Part shown: in pieces, positions 10,448-21,239 of the stretch | Numbering within the stretch: the stretch's first letter is position 1 | How the letters are laid out: each line of letters begins with the position of its first letter | NCBI GenBank assembly: GCA_003586115.2 | Contig: QVOM02000126.1 | Coordinates: 7,745,925-7,809,924, forward strand | Reading direction: 5' to 3' | DNA length: 64,000 bases | From: Salvator merianae | Taxonomy: Eukaryota; Chordata; Lepidosauria; Squamata; Teiidae | Position numbers and translations under genes: made by a program | The notes under the pieces: model-generated | Told to the model about the DNA's origin: nothing | The model's database searches: none | What the model saw: the letters and a program-made list of their open reading frames with translations, nothing else

Positions 10448-11270
10448 TCCCAAGCTCGGTATGGTATCAATTCCTGCACTTCCAAATAAGAGTTGTTGGG
10501 TGTGGATCTTCCAATACAAAAACTGCGTCCAAGTTTCTAATGTTCTCCCTTCTATTTTGCCCTTATAAGGAGTAAATTTATGTCTTTGGCAGGGAGGCCA
10601 GTGTCCAGCAGAGTGGGGAGGGCTGCAGATGGACAGTTCTTTGGCTCATAGATCGGAGGAACTTTCCTGCATAGCTGAGAAAGCTTATCTGCCACCCAAT
10701 AAAAGGCAGCAAAATCACCTCTGCATTGCCCAACATGGCTTTCTTCTCGAGGACTGCCAAGATCCCACCCTTACCTTAAGAGCTTAGTCTATTTGTCATG
10801 TGATGAACAAAGGTTAAAGTTCAGAACACAGAAAGGACTGGAAGAAGGAGAAGCTTGCAAAGTTTATGTTCTCTTGCTTAATTTTGGACTAGATCGGATT
10901 GCCTCTCCTTTTCTTGGAAGCATGGAGGGTCAGGGGTTAAGGCAAGGGGTAAAGGCAAGAACAAGGAACCACTGGGCCTCCAAATGCTGACAAATCCTAT
11001 CGACTCCTGTCAACAAGGTGAACGGCCAAGGATAACTAGAGCTGGATGCCTGCAATTTCTGGAGCAACACAGGTTCCTTGCTCTATCATAAAGCAGGGGC
11101 GGCCAAATTCCAGACATTGTCAAAGTACAACTCTTACAAGGTTTAACCACTCTGGCCAATAGGAAGGAATGATGTAATTCCGCCACAATAGCAAGCAGTA
11201 ATTTCTCCAGCAAACAACCTTCATGTCTACTTGTCCTTCCAATTTTCAGCCTGAGACAGGTCTGTTGAGA
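10448..11270. other. Unassigned sequence
   Basis: No gene or repeat family is recognised. Short frames (for example 10578-10760 and 11010-11291, minus) have no recognisable content. Confidence 0.4.
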
Positions 11271-11274
11271 ACTA

Positions 11275-11518
11275 GTGTAACGTAGAGGCAAGAATGCTGG
11301 ACTACAAATGAGTAGTCTCTGGGTTCAAATCCCCACTGCGGCATGGAAACTCACTGGATGATCTTGGGTCAGGCCCAGCTTCTCAGCCTAAACCCACATC
11401 ACAGAACTATTGTAGGATAAAGTGCAGGGGAGGAGAATGGTATGCTCCACCTTGGAACCTTTGAGGAAAGATAAGACGTAAATGCCATATATAAATACAT
11501 AAAATAAAATAAAATAAG
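11275..11518 (+). mobile_element. tRNA-derived MIR-like SINE
   Basis: It has a polymerase III-like head with an A-box region near 11283-11300 ('tagaggcaagaatgctgga') and a B-box 'gggttcaaatcccc' at 11321-11334, then a MIR-type core ('gatcttgggtcaggcccagcttctcagcctaa') and an (ATAAA)n tail at 11490-11518. Complete head to tail but mutated. Confidence 0.7.
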
Positions 11519-11574
11519 CAAATCTGGAGAGTCAGGGTCTTGTAATGAGCGTGTGGCTGCTTATTGGGTAAATG

Positions 11575-11793
11575 TGTCCGCACGCTGCTGCCACGTCCTT
11601 GAGTGCTCCCAGACACCTCCAAAGCCAACTAGCTGTGGACAACTAAAATGTTGCCCACAGTTCAACTGGGAGCATCTAGACTGCTCGTCAGCAGCATCTA
11701 CACCCTCTTCTGGGTATGATGCTGCAAGTGAGCACAGCAGTGCAGCTGTGGTTATGCAATCGCATGCCATGTCCAGTTGGTGGCAAATGTCTG
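11575..11793. mobile_element. Fragment of palindrome-ladder MITE
   Basis: It contains 'gtggacaactaaaatgttgcccacag' and 'ctgggagcatctagactgctc', the internal palindromes of the element at 9781-10195. The left end reads 'tgtgtccgcacgctg'. The right end is lost in the minisatellite that starts at 11794. Confidence 0.5.
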
Positions 11794-12257
11794 GGGAACC
11801 TCAGAAGTTCAATCTACCAATTCAAGTCAGGGGTATCTCAGAAGTTCAGTCTCCCAGTGCAAGTCAGGGGAACCTCAGAAGTTCAGTCTATCACTGCAAG
11901 TCAGGGAACCTCAGAAGTTTAGTCTATCACTGCAAGTCAGGGAACCTCAGAAGTTCAGTCTATCACTGCAAGTCAGGGAACCTCAGAAGTTCAATCTACA
12001 AGTCAGGGGAACCTCAGCAGTTCAGTCTATCACTGCAAGTCAGGGAACCTCAGAAGTTCAGTCTATCACTGCAAGTCAGGGAACCTCAGAAGTTCAGTCT
12101 ATCACTGCAAGTCAGGGAACCTCACGAAGTTCAGTCTACCGCTGCAAATCAGGGGAACCTCAGAAGTTCAGTCTACCATTGCAAGACAAGGGAACCCCAC
12201 GAAGTTCAATCTACCCACTGCAAATCAGGGGAACCTCAGAAGTTCAGTCTACCAACG
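11794..12257 (+). repeat. 36-bp minisatellite, about 13 units
   Basis: The unit reads GGGAACCTCAGAAGTTCAGT then 'ctatcactgcaagtca'. About 13 copies can be counted, one shortened near 11988-12010 and some variant near 12121-12257. Since 36 is a multiple of three and the unit lacks stops, more than one frame stays open (12-residue repeats such as EPQKFSLSLQVR). The 239-codon and 200-codon frames here are products of the repeat, not genes. Confidence 0.95.
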
Positions 12258-12980
12258 TATGTACGTCAGTGATGCTGCAGAAGAGAACCCCTATCTACCA
12301 GTGTAACAACAAAGAAAATGTGCGGGGAGAGCCCAGGATACCAATGCAAGGCCACAGCATCCCAGGGATGAACCAATGAAAGTCAGCAGCATCATGGATG
12401 GGAAACCAATGGCAATCCAGAGAGGAGGACAAGGGCACTAAACAAGGGAAGTGACATTTCACCAACAGGGTGAAAGCAAAACCACATCATACAAAGACAC
12501 ATAAAATCTTAAATAAATAAATAAAAATACCCAGAGGATGACTGCAAGTCTAGGATAGTCCATTGCAATAAATTTCCATTAACTACCTAAGTGAATAAAG
12601 TCTTCCGTTGCCGCCAGGAGCTCAAGTGACCTCTATAAGCCTCAGGCAGCTGCTCCTGGTTCAGCAGGTTTTTCAGGTGCTTTAGGCCTCAACCTTTCTT
12701 TTTTCAAAAAAGAAATCAGCAATAATATTCCACAGGGACACACCAATTTCACAAAATCCAACAATATAATCACACTTAACAAAATGCCCATTACAAACGG
12801 TTAGCCATTACAATCCTCGGTGGGTTCATTATACGGGTATACAATATCATACAAACGATTTACTTATTGATTAAGGGTTATAAATATCATTTCTCCTCCA
12901 TTTTCTTCCCCATTTTATCACTGAGGGTAGTATTGGAGATAAAGATTTTGCAGCTAAGTCTAAAAGAGGCTGCCAGATAG
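12258..12980. other. Unassigned A/T-rich sequence
   Basis: No gene is recognised. The first 60 bases are a degraded continuation of the minisatellite. An (ATAAA)-like run at 12513-12528 may be the end of an old retroposon. Confidence 0.4.
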
Positions 12981-12982
12981 CT

Positions 12983-13037
12983 AGAAGAAGAAGAAGAAGA
13001 AGAAGAAGAAGAAGAAGAAGAAGAAGAAGAAGAAGAA
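12983..13037 (+). repeat. (GAA)n microsatellite, SINE tail
   Basis: About 18 GAA units. On the minus strand this is the (TTC)n tail of the SINE at 13038-13312; the same SINE-to-repeat junction is seen at 60480-60495 and 21955-21981. Confidence 0.95.
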
Positions 13038-13312
13038 CTTGTTTTTTATACCCCGCTTTTCTCGGCCGAAGCTGACTCAAAGCGACTCACAAGGTTATTT
13101 TTCGCCCGAAGGCTTACATCTATCTATCTTCCGCATCACACAAAGTGACGCTCCCTGTTTATCTACTTGCAATTACTTGCTTTCGAACAGCTAGGTTGGC
13201 TGGAGCTAGAGGCCAGTAGAGGGCACTCATCCCCTCTACACGGCCAACAGGGGCCTTGAACTCCGATCCTCCTATTGAAAGATCAGTGCCTTAGCCTCCT
13301 GCGCCACCGAAA
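13038..13312 (-). mobile_element. tRNA-derived SINE with L2-like tail
   Basis: Read on the minus strand: a tRNA-like head ('ggtggcgcaggaggctaag', A box; 'atcggagttcaaggcc', B box), a body with 'ctagctgttcgaaagcaagt', and the tail 'gagtcgctttgagtcagc' leading to 'gcggggtataaaaaac' and (TTC)n. It is full length and very similar to the copy at 60491-60778, so the family is fairly young. Confidence 0.85.
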
Positions 13313-13727
13313 AGAACTGAAGTCTATAGGGCTATTTGCAATGATACAAGTTTGTTGAGAATGAGACTTCACAGGCAAGCACTGCAGCTTTCCTTGGGAA
13401 GAATATCAAAAGCCTTCCAATTTTCCAGTTTTTAATCCCTTTTTTCCAAAGAAACGGTGCAGCAGTTAGTGCACTGCTTGTCTATCATATACATTAATTT
13501 CCTACAATCCTGTTGAGGAAATATGATGCTGGGATATTTCAACAAACTGAAATACAGCTAGAATCCATGAATCTAGCAGGTTCTTTGAGTGAAGTTCATT
13601 GTTAAGTACAGAAGTCCATCAACATCTCACCCAATAGCTTCCCAAACCTGCAGAACGTCCGGATCCCAAATAAGACCACTCTGCCAATTACTCCATCCAA
13701 GTGGGTGAGGGACACAGAAAGATACAC
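13313..13727. other. Unassigned sequence
   Basis: Nothing is recognised. Confidence 0.4.
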
Positions 13728-13730
13728 TAG

Positions 13731-14155
13731 GGGCCTGTTTCTACTTTCCAGCTTGGAACGTTTGAATCTGAACATTCCAAGGTAGAAAGTCCCAGCTATG
13801 CAGCAGCCATCCATACTGCGAGGACTGGAACAGCCCAGAAACGGCCTACCACCATTCACAGCACAAATGCTGCCTATTCACCATGACAGTGGCCGCAGAA
13901 ACGTCTGGCCACTGCCATGGGCAACTGGGAACATGCCATGCAACTGTGCTGCTGCAGTTGCAGCCTGCCGCAGCCTGCAATCTTTGCACCAGGAAGTAGG
14001 TGCGAACGCCGCGTACCAGGAGCACTCCAGCAGCTTATGGTACAGTTAGTAGCGATTGGGGGCATCTACAAATGCTCCCAATCATTTGGGCCTCCAAAGA
14101 ATGCAGACACACTTTGCTAGTGAGTGTGTACTAGCAACCAAGTGCAAGCAGGACC
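13731..14155. mobile_element. Harbinger-like MITE abutting a second one
   Basis: The ends are GGGCCTGTTTCTAC and GTGCAAGCAGGACC, with TAG at 13728-13730 and 14156-14158. The inside is close to 3560-3984 (a hairpin of 'ttggaacg..cattccaa' at the left; 'gctagtgagtgtgtactagc' at the right). The next MITE begins immediately after the duplication. Confidence 0.75.
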
Positions 14156-14158
14156 TAG

Positions 14159-14535
14159 GTTCGCACTTATCTGGCTGGAATGGTCTCTGGCAGTGTGGAC
14201 AGCAGGCCCTGTTAATGTCCTGGTGGGACATCCACCCATCCCTTGCCACAAGGGGATGTCACATCCAGTGTGCGAGAGCAAGACGAGTCTTAGGTTTGGC
14301 CCTTTAAGCCTTGAAGGTCCAAACCTAAAGGCTCTTTGTCTTGCAACACTGGAACTGTTGGAGATACACCATTTCCCTTGCTGTGGAAATGCCTGCAGAC
14401 AGCTTTTAAACGGTCTAAGTAGGAATGTTCCGAGGAGGGCTCAGACAATGTCCAGACGGCTGCGGCAGCATCTGGGTGGGAACGTGGTGTTCCAGTGGTC
14501 GGCGTGCAACGTTCTGAGAGGTAAGTGCGAAAAGG
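14159..14535. mobile_element. Harbinger-like MITE, left end interrupted
   Basis: It reads GTTCGCACTTATCTGG at the left and ends GTGCGAAAAGGCTT. Its left part is the inverse of 21160-21238 ('tttgcatttatctgactgg' on the minus strand), so it is the same subfamily as the outer element at 19934-21238. The first few bases of its left end appear to be displaced by the insertion 13731-14155. Confidence 0.65.
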
Positions 14536-14539
14536 CTTT

Positions 14540-15805
14540 TAGAAACCATTTGCCAGAGTTGTGCTTGAGGGTGCATCCATGTTTCAACAAGGCATGGAAA
14601 CTACTCTGATGATGCTTAGCATTTATGCATGAGGGAAATCACATCGCAATACTCCCTTAAAACTCACACGTTCCATACTCATGACTTCTGTAAATTTGTG
14701 ACTGTGCACCTAAGCCTGCTCCTCATTACCTGTAATCGTAAATACTGAACACTGCTTTCACATTTTCCTTCAGGTTAGCACTGACTGCCAGCACCCTGCA
14801 GATTTTTCAGCCAAATACCCTCCACCCAAAACACCTAGTTGCTCACTCCCTTGGTATTTGTGAGTTTCTAGATCTGAGACAAAATGGCAGCCAGGAATCC
14901 TTGAGAATAACCAAGTGTATGTGCAGGTTAAAATAAGATTACTTCACACAGAAACAGAGCCAAGTTCTACTAGCTTTGGCCAACCTGGAGTCCTGCAAAT
15001 ATTTCAGACAACAGCTCCTTTCATTTTCAGGTCTCCAAAACGTCTGGAGGGGTCCAGTTAGCAAAGATCAAGTTCCATCACGAATGCTCTGATTTCTCCA
15101 GAACAGAAAGAATACCATGTGCTCCAGGCATTTTGCATTTGGAGGGCAACACTAAATCAGTGCTTTTTGGAACCCAAATATATGAAAACTAGTGGCCTGT
15201 AGCTGGGTGGGAAAGTTTCATTTACTGCCTCATAGTATTCAGACGCAAGACCCAATGCAATTCAATAGCTAGCATTTACCTCAGGAAAGTCAACTTCTTA
15301 CTGAGTTATTCTTGGCTAGTCATAGCACGGGTGCTGGTTTTGACTGAAATGCCACCCACCCAGTTCCAGTCAAGCCGAGCCAACAGTTCGATTGACTTTC
15401 AGATAGAGAACCCACAAAAACCTTCAACATTTCAGAGGGAGATGTATCCAGACTCATGGAATCCCATCACACTCAAAAATCTTGCCAAGTTGGCATGGGG
15501 ATGTATATCCCTGATCTTGTTGATATCTATTCACTGAAGACAAGTCCCTACAAGCAGTGTGAAGTTGCCGAAATGCTACAGAAGAGAAGTAATATGTCAA
15601 AAAACACACAGCAAGGGACTCCGTCTCTCAGATGTTCTTGGGGGAGGTAGGTGTGCTGTGTTTTCACCTTGTCAGCACTTGCTAGCAATGATAGTCTCAA
15701 GCCATCATTTGGTGACTATAGCTGATGGGAGTTATAGTCCACAACAATGGAAGGAAGCCAAGCTAACAAAGGCTCATCTGGAAGTATCACGCCCCTCTTG
15801 CTTGT
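14540..15805. other. Mostly unassigned sequence
   Basis: Possible old palindromic MITE pieces occur at about 14975-15050 ('caacctggagtcctgcaaat..acgtctggagggg') and 15690-15750 ('gggagttatagtcca'). Otherwise nothing is recognised. The short frames at 15331-15650 have no content. Confidence 0.4.
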
Positions 15806-15810
15806 ATGAA

Positions 15811-16010
15811 TTGTTGTTTGTTGCTGTTGTTGGGATCCACAGGGCCATAGTCAACTCCTGGTTGCTTACATGGGCACCTCTATGCAATTATCTTAGCAGA
15901 GATACAGAAGCAGTTTGCCATTGCCTACTGCTGGGGAGAAGCTGGGGATCAAACCAACAATGCCCTGATTTCCAAGCAATGTTCTCCACCACTGTGTTAC
16001 AGCCACTATG
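15811..16010 (-). mobile_element. Sauria-type SINE, complete
   Basis: On the minus strand it runs from a degenerate tRNA head ('gtagctcagtggt' homologue near 15985-16000), through 'ggcaatggcaaactgcttctg' and 'ctaagataattgcatagagg', to a CAA-rich tail (reads TTGTTG on the plus strand at 15811-15832). Sauria SINEs are mobilised by Bov-B LINEs. It is the first of three in a row. Confidence 0.75.
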
Positions 16011-16321
16011 ACTGCATGGGCACCTCCATGGGCATCTCTATGCAGTTTTCTTGATAGAGATACAGAAGTGGTTTGCCATTGCTTACTTCTGCTGGGAGGC
16101 TGGAGATCAAAACAGTAATCTTCTCCTATCCAGGCAATTTACTCTACTACTGAACTACAGACACTCCCAGACTTCATGTCTCTGCCCCTGTATGCAGTTT
16201 TCTTGGCAGAAATACAGAAGTGGTTGCCATTGCCTATTTCTGGGGAGAGGCTGGGAATCGAACTGGCAAATCTCTGCTTTCCAGGCAGTTTGCTCTACCA
16301 CTGAGCTACAGTCACTCCCAC
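16011..16321 (-). mobile_element. Two more Sauria-type SINE units in tandem
   Basis: The units are about 16011-16172 and 16173-16321; both lack the CAA tail. The last keeps the best tRNA head: minus-strand 'tgtagctcagtggtagagca' (16293-16312) and B-box 'ccagttcgattcc' (16257-16269). The head resembles a tRNA but the rest cannot fold as one, so it is not a tRNA gene. Confidence 0.7.
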
Positions 16322-16329
16322 TAGTTTAA

Positions 16330-17065
16330 ATAGCTGCAGTTAATCCACACCGAGCTATCTCTGGCATACTCAGTTACAGAGCTCAGTCAACAGAAATCAA
16401 ATGAGTCAAGGCATCCACGAACCAACACGGATCTTTTAAATTTTCTCACACTGATTAAACTGGAGAGTCCCAGCAATGAACATCAACCCTGAGAAGGCCC
16501 GCTCTGCATAATATGGCTAACGGCTTCAATCAGTCCATCAACCTACTTATACATCACCTTTCCATAATCAAACACAATATGCTCAAGGTGATTTAATACA
16601 AATATACAGAATGAACACAAATTAAATACAAGACTTTTCTAACAAAAGAGAAAAAAGGAACACACGGAGAGAGTGAAAAGATGATAGCCACTTGTCCCAT
16701 ACCCTCCAATGTTTGAAATTAAGAAATCAAGTGTGGGGAGATAAACATGTTCCTGACTTTGGAGACTCAGTGAGTTACAAGCTCCCAAAAGAAGCTCCCT
16801 ACGAATATCCATTTTGACTCTCCTCCGTGCCAGGAAGCGGACTCCAAGTCATAGAGTAAAAAGAATATCTCTAGAGTGTCTCTTTCGAAAGATAATGGCT
16901 CCATACCAAAATTCAAGCTGCCGACAAATGGGTCCTCCAGTCCAAATTTGGGTCCACCTACAGGATTTGGGCATGTTAGTCAATGGGTTCTCCCATGCTA
17001 GATCTCCAGGAGAAGCTTTAGCCTCAGGTTAAGAGCCTTAACGTATATGCCCATAGTTCCAAGCA
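16330..17065. other. Unassigned sequence
   Basis: No gene or repeat family is recognised; the region is moderately A/T-rich. Confidence 0.4.
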
Positions 17066-17067
17066 GA

Positions 17068-18235
17068 TAAGAATGTAAGAGGAGTCCTGCTGGATCAGGC
17101 CATGGCCCATCTCGTCCAGCATCTTGTTTCATGCAGTTGCCCACCAATTGCTTCTGGGCATTAAAGGCAAAACCTTTACCTGCTTTCGACTCCCTGCAAG
17201 GAGTTTATAGGCATCCTTCCTGTTTTTCCAACCTGGAGACAGTATTTAGGCTTCAATTCTAGCAGCCATTGATACACCTGTCCTCCATGAATCGGCCCAA
17301 TCCATTCTTAAAGCTATCCAGGCTGGTTGCTGTCATCACCAGTCTTTTTCCCCCTGTTGGCACTGTTGTAGACTGTTTTTAGTGTTTTTAATCAGTTTTT
17401 ATATTGTTTCAATCTGTTATTGTTTTTACCTGTGTTGTGACCTGCTCTGGGGCCTTCGGGTGTAGGGCAGGATAGAAATCTAAATAAATAAATAAAATAA
17501 ATAAATCACCTCTTCTGGTGGTAAATTCCATAGACTGATGACCCTCTGGGTGAAAAAATACTTCCCCCTTGTCGGTCCCAACTCTTCTACCCATCAGCTT
17601 CATAGAGTGCCCTCTGGTCCTAGAGTTGTGTGTGAGAGAAAGAACTTCTCTCTGTCCACCTTATCCATACCATGCATGATTTTATATACTTCAATCAGGG
17701 CCCCTCTTAAACACCATCTTTCAAGGCTGAAGAGGCCAAGGCATTGCAGCCTGATTTCATGAGGAAGGTGTTCCAGCCCCTTGATCATTCTTGTTGCCCT
17801 TTTCTGCACCTTCTCCAATTCTACAATATCCTTTCTGAGGAGAGGTGACCAGAACTGTACACAATATTCCAAGTGTGGTCTCACCATAGACATGTAAAGA
17901 GGCACAATGACACTTGCCGACTTGTTTTCTATTTCCTTCCTAATTACCGCTAGCATTGAATCTGCCTTTTTCACTACTGCTGCACAATGGGTTGACACCT
18001 TCATTGAGCTGTCTACCAGAACCCCAAGAACCCTTTCCTGGTCTGTCACAGAACTTATGCTGTGGTCCATTAAATTAGATGGTTTTATGTAACAAGGTTT
18101 TGCTTTTATGCAGTCGGTTAAATGTGATTCCCTTTGTTTAATGTCATCCTGGAAACTTTCAGTGACATGGTTTGAGTTAAGAAGAACTATTACACTATAC
18201 TCGGCCACCAGCTCCATAATTCCATTGATTGACAA
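17068..18235 (-). mobile_element. CR1 LINE 3' end with RT C-terminus
   Basis: The minus-strand frame 17600-18235 (211 codons) reads as the C-terminal third of a CR1 reverse transcriptase: 'LGVLVDSSMKVSTHCAA', 'SMVRPHLEYCVQFWSP', 'VQKRATRMIKGLEHLP'. The 3' UTR follows down to 17068 with the terminal 'cttacattcttatc'. It is 5'-truncated and interrupted at 17341-17504. The N-terminal half and the catalytic motifs are missing, so it is dead. Confidence 0.88.
17341..17504 (+). mobile_element. L2-type tail inserted in CR1
   Basis: A foreign block of 164 bp interrupts the CR1 3' coding/UTR region. It ends 'ggggccttcgggtgtagggcag' and (AAATA)n, the L2-type tail. ATCACC stands at 17335-17340 and again at 17505-17510, a target duplication of at least six bases. 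It lies in the opposite orientation to the CR1. Confidence 0.8.
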
Positions 18236-18483
18236 CTATCCCCAAACTGCTACAGGAAAAGGATGGGCAATATTTTGGCAGATCTTTCAGAGAGGAATGA
18301 AAAACAGGGAACACAGCACCTAGCTGAATTTCACTTCCCATCAACCCAAACCACTGATCGTACTGATTCAAGTGGACAGGGATGAGGCTTCTGGGAGGGG
18401 TCCCATCCTGGCTCTAGAAAAACAACACAGAGAACCAGTAACTGAATTTAATCCTCATAATCTGAGAAACTAAGAAGATTAAA
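18236..18483. other. Unassigned sequence
   Basis: This is a short stretch between two CR1 copies; nothing is recognised. Confidence 0.4.
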
Positions 18484-18597
18484 GACCTGTTCGCACTTTC
18501 CACCATAGAACACTGTCCGCACTGCAAGGCCATAGAACAGACTGTGCAAATGCTGGCATCCTGCATCATGACAGTAGCCAGGAAGCTTCCTGATATT
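18484..18597. mobile_element. Harbinger-like MITE fragment
   Basis: The left end GACCTGTTCGCACTTTCCACC is followed by 'actgtccgcactgcaaggcc', the wording of 42750-42800 and 3560-3700. The right side is lost at the join with CR1. Confidence 0.55.
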
Positions 18598-19337
18598 CAG
18601 AATATCCTTTTTGAGGTGAGGTGACCAGAATTGTACACAATATTCCAAGTGTGGCCTCACCATAGATTTGTAAAGAGGCACAATAACACTTGCCGACTTG
18701 TTTTCTATTCCCTTCCTTTTTACCCCTAGCACTGAATTTGCTTTTTTCACTGCCGCTGCACACTGGATTGACACCTTCATTGAGCTGTCTACCAGAACCC
18801 CAAGATCCTTTTCCTGGCCTGTCACAGAAAGTTTGGCCCCCATCAGTTTATAGGTATCATTGGGGTTCTTTGTCCCGATGTGCATCACTTTGCACTTGCT
18901 AAGATTGAAGTGCATTTGCCACTTCGTTGCCCACTCACCCAATGTCAAGAGATCCCTCTGGAGCTCTTTACAATCACGTTCAGTTTTTACTACCCTGAAC
19001 AATTTAGTGTCATCAGCAAACTTTGCTAACTCACTACTGACCCATGCGTCGAGATCATTTATGAATAAATTAAAAAGCAGGGGTCATTAGCCTGAACCTT
19101 ATGGGACCCCACGTCTCACCTCTTTCCGCTCTGAAAACTGACCATTTATTCCTACTGTCTCTTTCCTGTCCTTAAGCCAGTTACCAATCCAGGACAGGAC
19201 CTGTCCTCTTATTCCGTGACTGCTGAGTTTATTCAGGAGCCTTTGATGAGGGACTTTGTCAAAAGCCTTCTGAAAGTCCAGATAGACAATGTCAACTGGG
19301 TCACCTTTATCCACATGTTTATTAACACTTTCAGAGT
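18598..19337 (-). mobile_element. CR1 LINE reverse transcriptase fragment
   Basis: Two overlapping minus-strand frames give the CR1 reverse transcriptase palm and thumb: 'VDIVYLDFQKAFDKVPH' (motif A), 'SWIGNWLKDRKETVG', 'LFRVVKTERDCKELQ', 'WATKWQMHFNLSKCKVMHIG'. The frame shifts near 19080-19110, where the B and C motif region is damaged. Both ends are missing. The matching plus-strand stretch at 59190-59737 is almost identical over about 545 bp. Confidence 0.9.
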
Positions 19338-19988
19338 TAGATCCAGAATAAGGCGTAGTGCAGGCAAGGGCCAAAGATGTCACAGCCTGAAGTCCAATTT
19401 TTTTCTGGATCACTCCACATCTAGACCTGAAAGTCCAAAACCACGTGAAGTTCCCAGGCACATCTAACCTTAATGCCTTGCAATCTCCACATTTATGCCT
19501 CAGAACAGGTGCTTTGAACAAATACCGCAAACAAAATCCAGTATAATCCTTCATACAGTTCTTTCATATAAGCCTCCAGGCTCTTTATAAGATTTATAAG
19601 AGTGTTACTATGCTGAGATGCCAGAGTACTGCACAGAGACCCGCTGTGGGGCTTCAAACTCCTGTTCAGGGAACAGGACGTGTCAAACACGTGCTGGAGC
19701 TGCTACTCTGCCAGTCATATTTCACAGCTGTCAACTGCAAAGCAAGACTATTGAATTATCCAGTTCTAACTCCCTCAGGCCCACCTATCAAAGTGCCCGT
19801 CTTGCAAGCTCCGCTTATCTTTTTGTTGAGAGATGATAAATGGGAAAAGGAAAGCAAGAACCACAATGAACATCAGCAAGAGGGTTCTGAGCCAATCTGA
19901 GCCCACTGATATTTCCAATACTCAATACAGTAAGGGTCTTTTCACACTTACCTTGGGGAACGTTCCACCCGGATTGCAGGAACATGTT

Positions 19989-20565
19989 GGGCCTTTTTGC
20001 ACTGAGCTCCGTAGTCCGTTCCCAGTAGTTGGCTTCGGACCAGAGGGGTTGGAGAACGCTGGCTGCCATTCACACTCCCAGCCAGAGGAACGGACCCGAA
20101 GCCGACCAGCAGAGGGAACAGTGCGAATGGCAGCCGCTAGTTCCGTACCGCACTCCATAACATCGTGCTCTACTTCGTAACTAGAGGGCTCCTTACGGAG
20201 CCGGCTTCGTAACAGCAGCTAGGCTGCCATGCCCAAAGGGCAATCCCGGGCACGAAGCAGTGGACCGGGGTACGCAGCATCAGACCGGGGTACGAAGCTT
20301 CGGACCACACATGCGCAGCCGCGCCAGCCACACCCGGCCGCCATTTCAAACGCGGACGGGAGTGCAAAAGCACCGTGCCCGATCTTCGCTCCATCGCGCA
20401 GGTCGGAATGAAGACAAGCTTTTACTTGTCTAGCCTTACCCAGGATCAGGTACGAATCGGGTACGATGTGGTTCAGATCGGGTGAGGCACGCACCCGCGG
20501 CAATGCGAAAGCTCCGTTCCAGCAAACGGACGGGAACGTTCCACTTGCTAAGTGCGAAAAGGCCC
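19989..20565. mobile_element. GC-rich Harbinger-like MITE, inner copy 1
   Basis: The ends are GGGCCTTTTTGCAC and GTGCGAAAAGGCCC with GTT at 19986-19988 and 20566-20568. It is CpG-rich ('gtacgaagc', 'gatcgggta' and similar wording repeated). A copy in the opposite orientation is at 41189-41725. The 219-codon minus-strand frame (20219-20878) crosses its border and is not a gene. Confidence 0.85.
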
Positions 20566-20978
20566 GTTGTCTGCACTGCAATCCACTGCAGCTGTCATGG
20601 AAGCGTTCTGAGCTGTTCCCGATGCTTACCTGCTGTGGACAAGCTAAAAGCTGTCCACAAACAGTCCCATGGCAATGGGAATTGTTCAGGAACAGTGCAT
20701 ACAGACCACTTCCAGGTGTTGTGAGGCGGAGGCCACTGGTCCGGACATGCCACCAACCACAACCCTTAGGGTCCACATCCAAACAACAGGGTCCACATCC
20801 AACCAGGGCTCGTCGTATCCTTGCACACAGGATGCAATGTCCTATCACCCAATCGTGAGGAGTGGGTGGCACATCCAACTTCTGGCCACAAAGCCAGGAA
20901 CAAACCAGGAAGGCGGGCCACTCACATTACTAGAGCTCCTGGACAGGAATGGGAATGGTCCAGCGCTCAGCACGCAAA

Positions 20979-21158
20979 GGCCCTTCCTGCACTTGGCCTT
21001 ACTGTGGATTATATCCCAGAATAGCGACCTGCTATCCACATGCTAGTGCAAACTATGAAAGGTCTTGTCCAGGGCCTACCATAGTCTGCACTAGCATGCA
21101 AATGGCAAGTCCCTATTCTGAGATATAATCTGGAATAAGTCCAAGTGCAGAAAGGGCC
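20979..21158. mobile_element. 180-bp Harbinger-like MITE, inner copy 2
   Basis: The ends are GGCCCTTCCTGCAC and GTGCAGAAAGGGCC with AAA at 20976-20978 and 21159-21161. It is nearly identical in sequence and exactly equal in length to 1028-1207, so both stem from a recent burst. Confidence 0.87.
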
Positions 21159-21239
21159 AAAAGGTCCAAACTGCCGTTCATCTTAACCATGAGACTGTCT
21201 GTGTAGACAATTCCAGTCAGATAAATGCAAAAAGGCCCT

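Larger units (their letters stand above)
19934..21238. mobile_element. Harbinger-like MITE holding two nested MITEs
   Basis: The ends are GGGTCTTTTCACAC and ATGCAAAAAGGCCC. TAA stands at 19931-19933 and 21239-21241. Taking out the two inner elements with one duplication each leaves about 540 bp, a normal length for the class. The inside ('gtccacatcc', 'gggatgtcacatcc'-like) matches 14159-14535 in inverse orientation. Confidence 0.82.

Noticed and set aside
11794..12257. CRISPR-like array of regular repeats
   Set aside because: The whole unit is repeated and there are no unique spacers; the genome is vertebrate.
11553..12379. Frames of 239 and 200 codons encoding 12-residue repeats
   Set aside because: They are produced by a stop-free 36-bp minisatellite and are open in more than one phase.
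16173..16321. tRNA gene on the minus strand
   Set aside because: A and B boxes are present but the sequence cannot form the arms of a tRNA and continues as a Sauria-type SINE.
17600..18235. Functional reverse transcriptase gene
   Set aside because: It is only the C-terminal third of a CR1 polymerase, with no catalytic motifs and no start region.
20219..20878. 219-codon minus-strand frame
   Set aside because: It runs across the border of a CpG-rich MITE into its host element; no domain.
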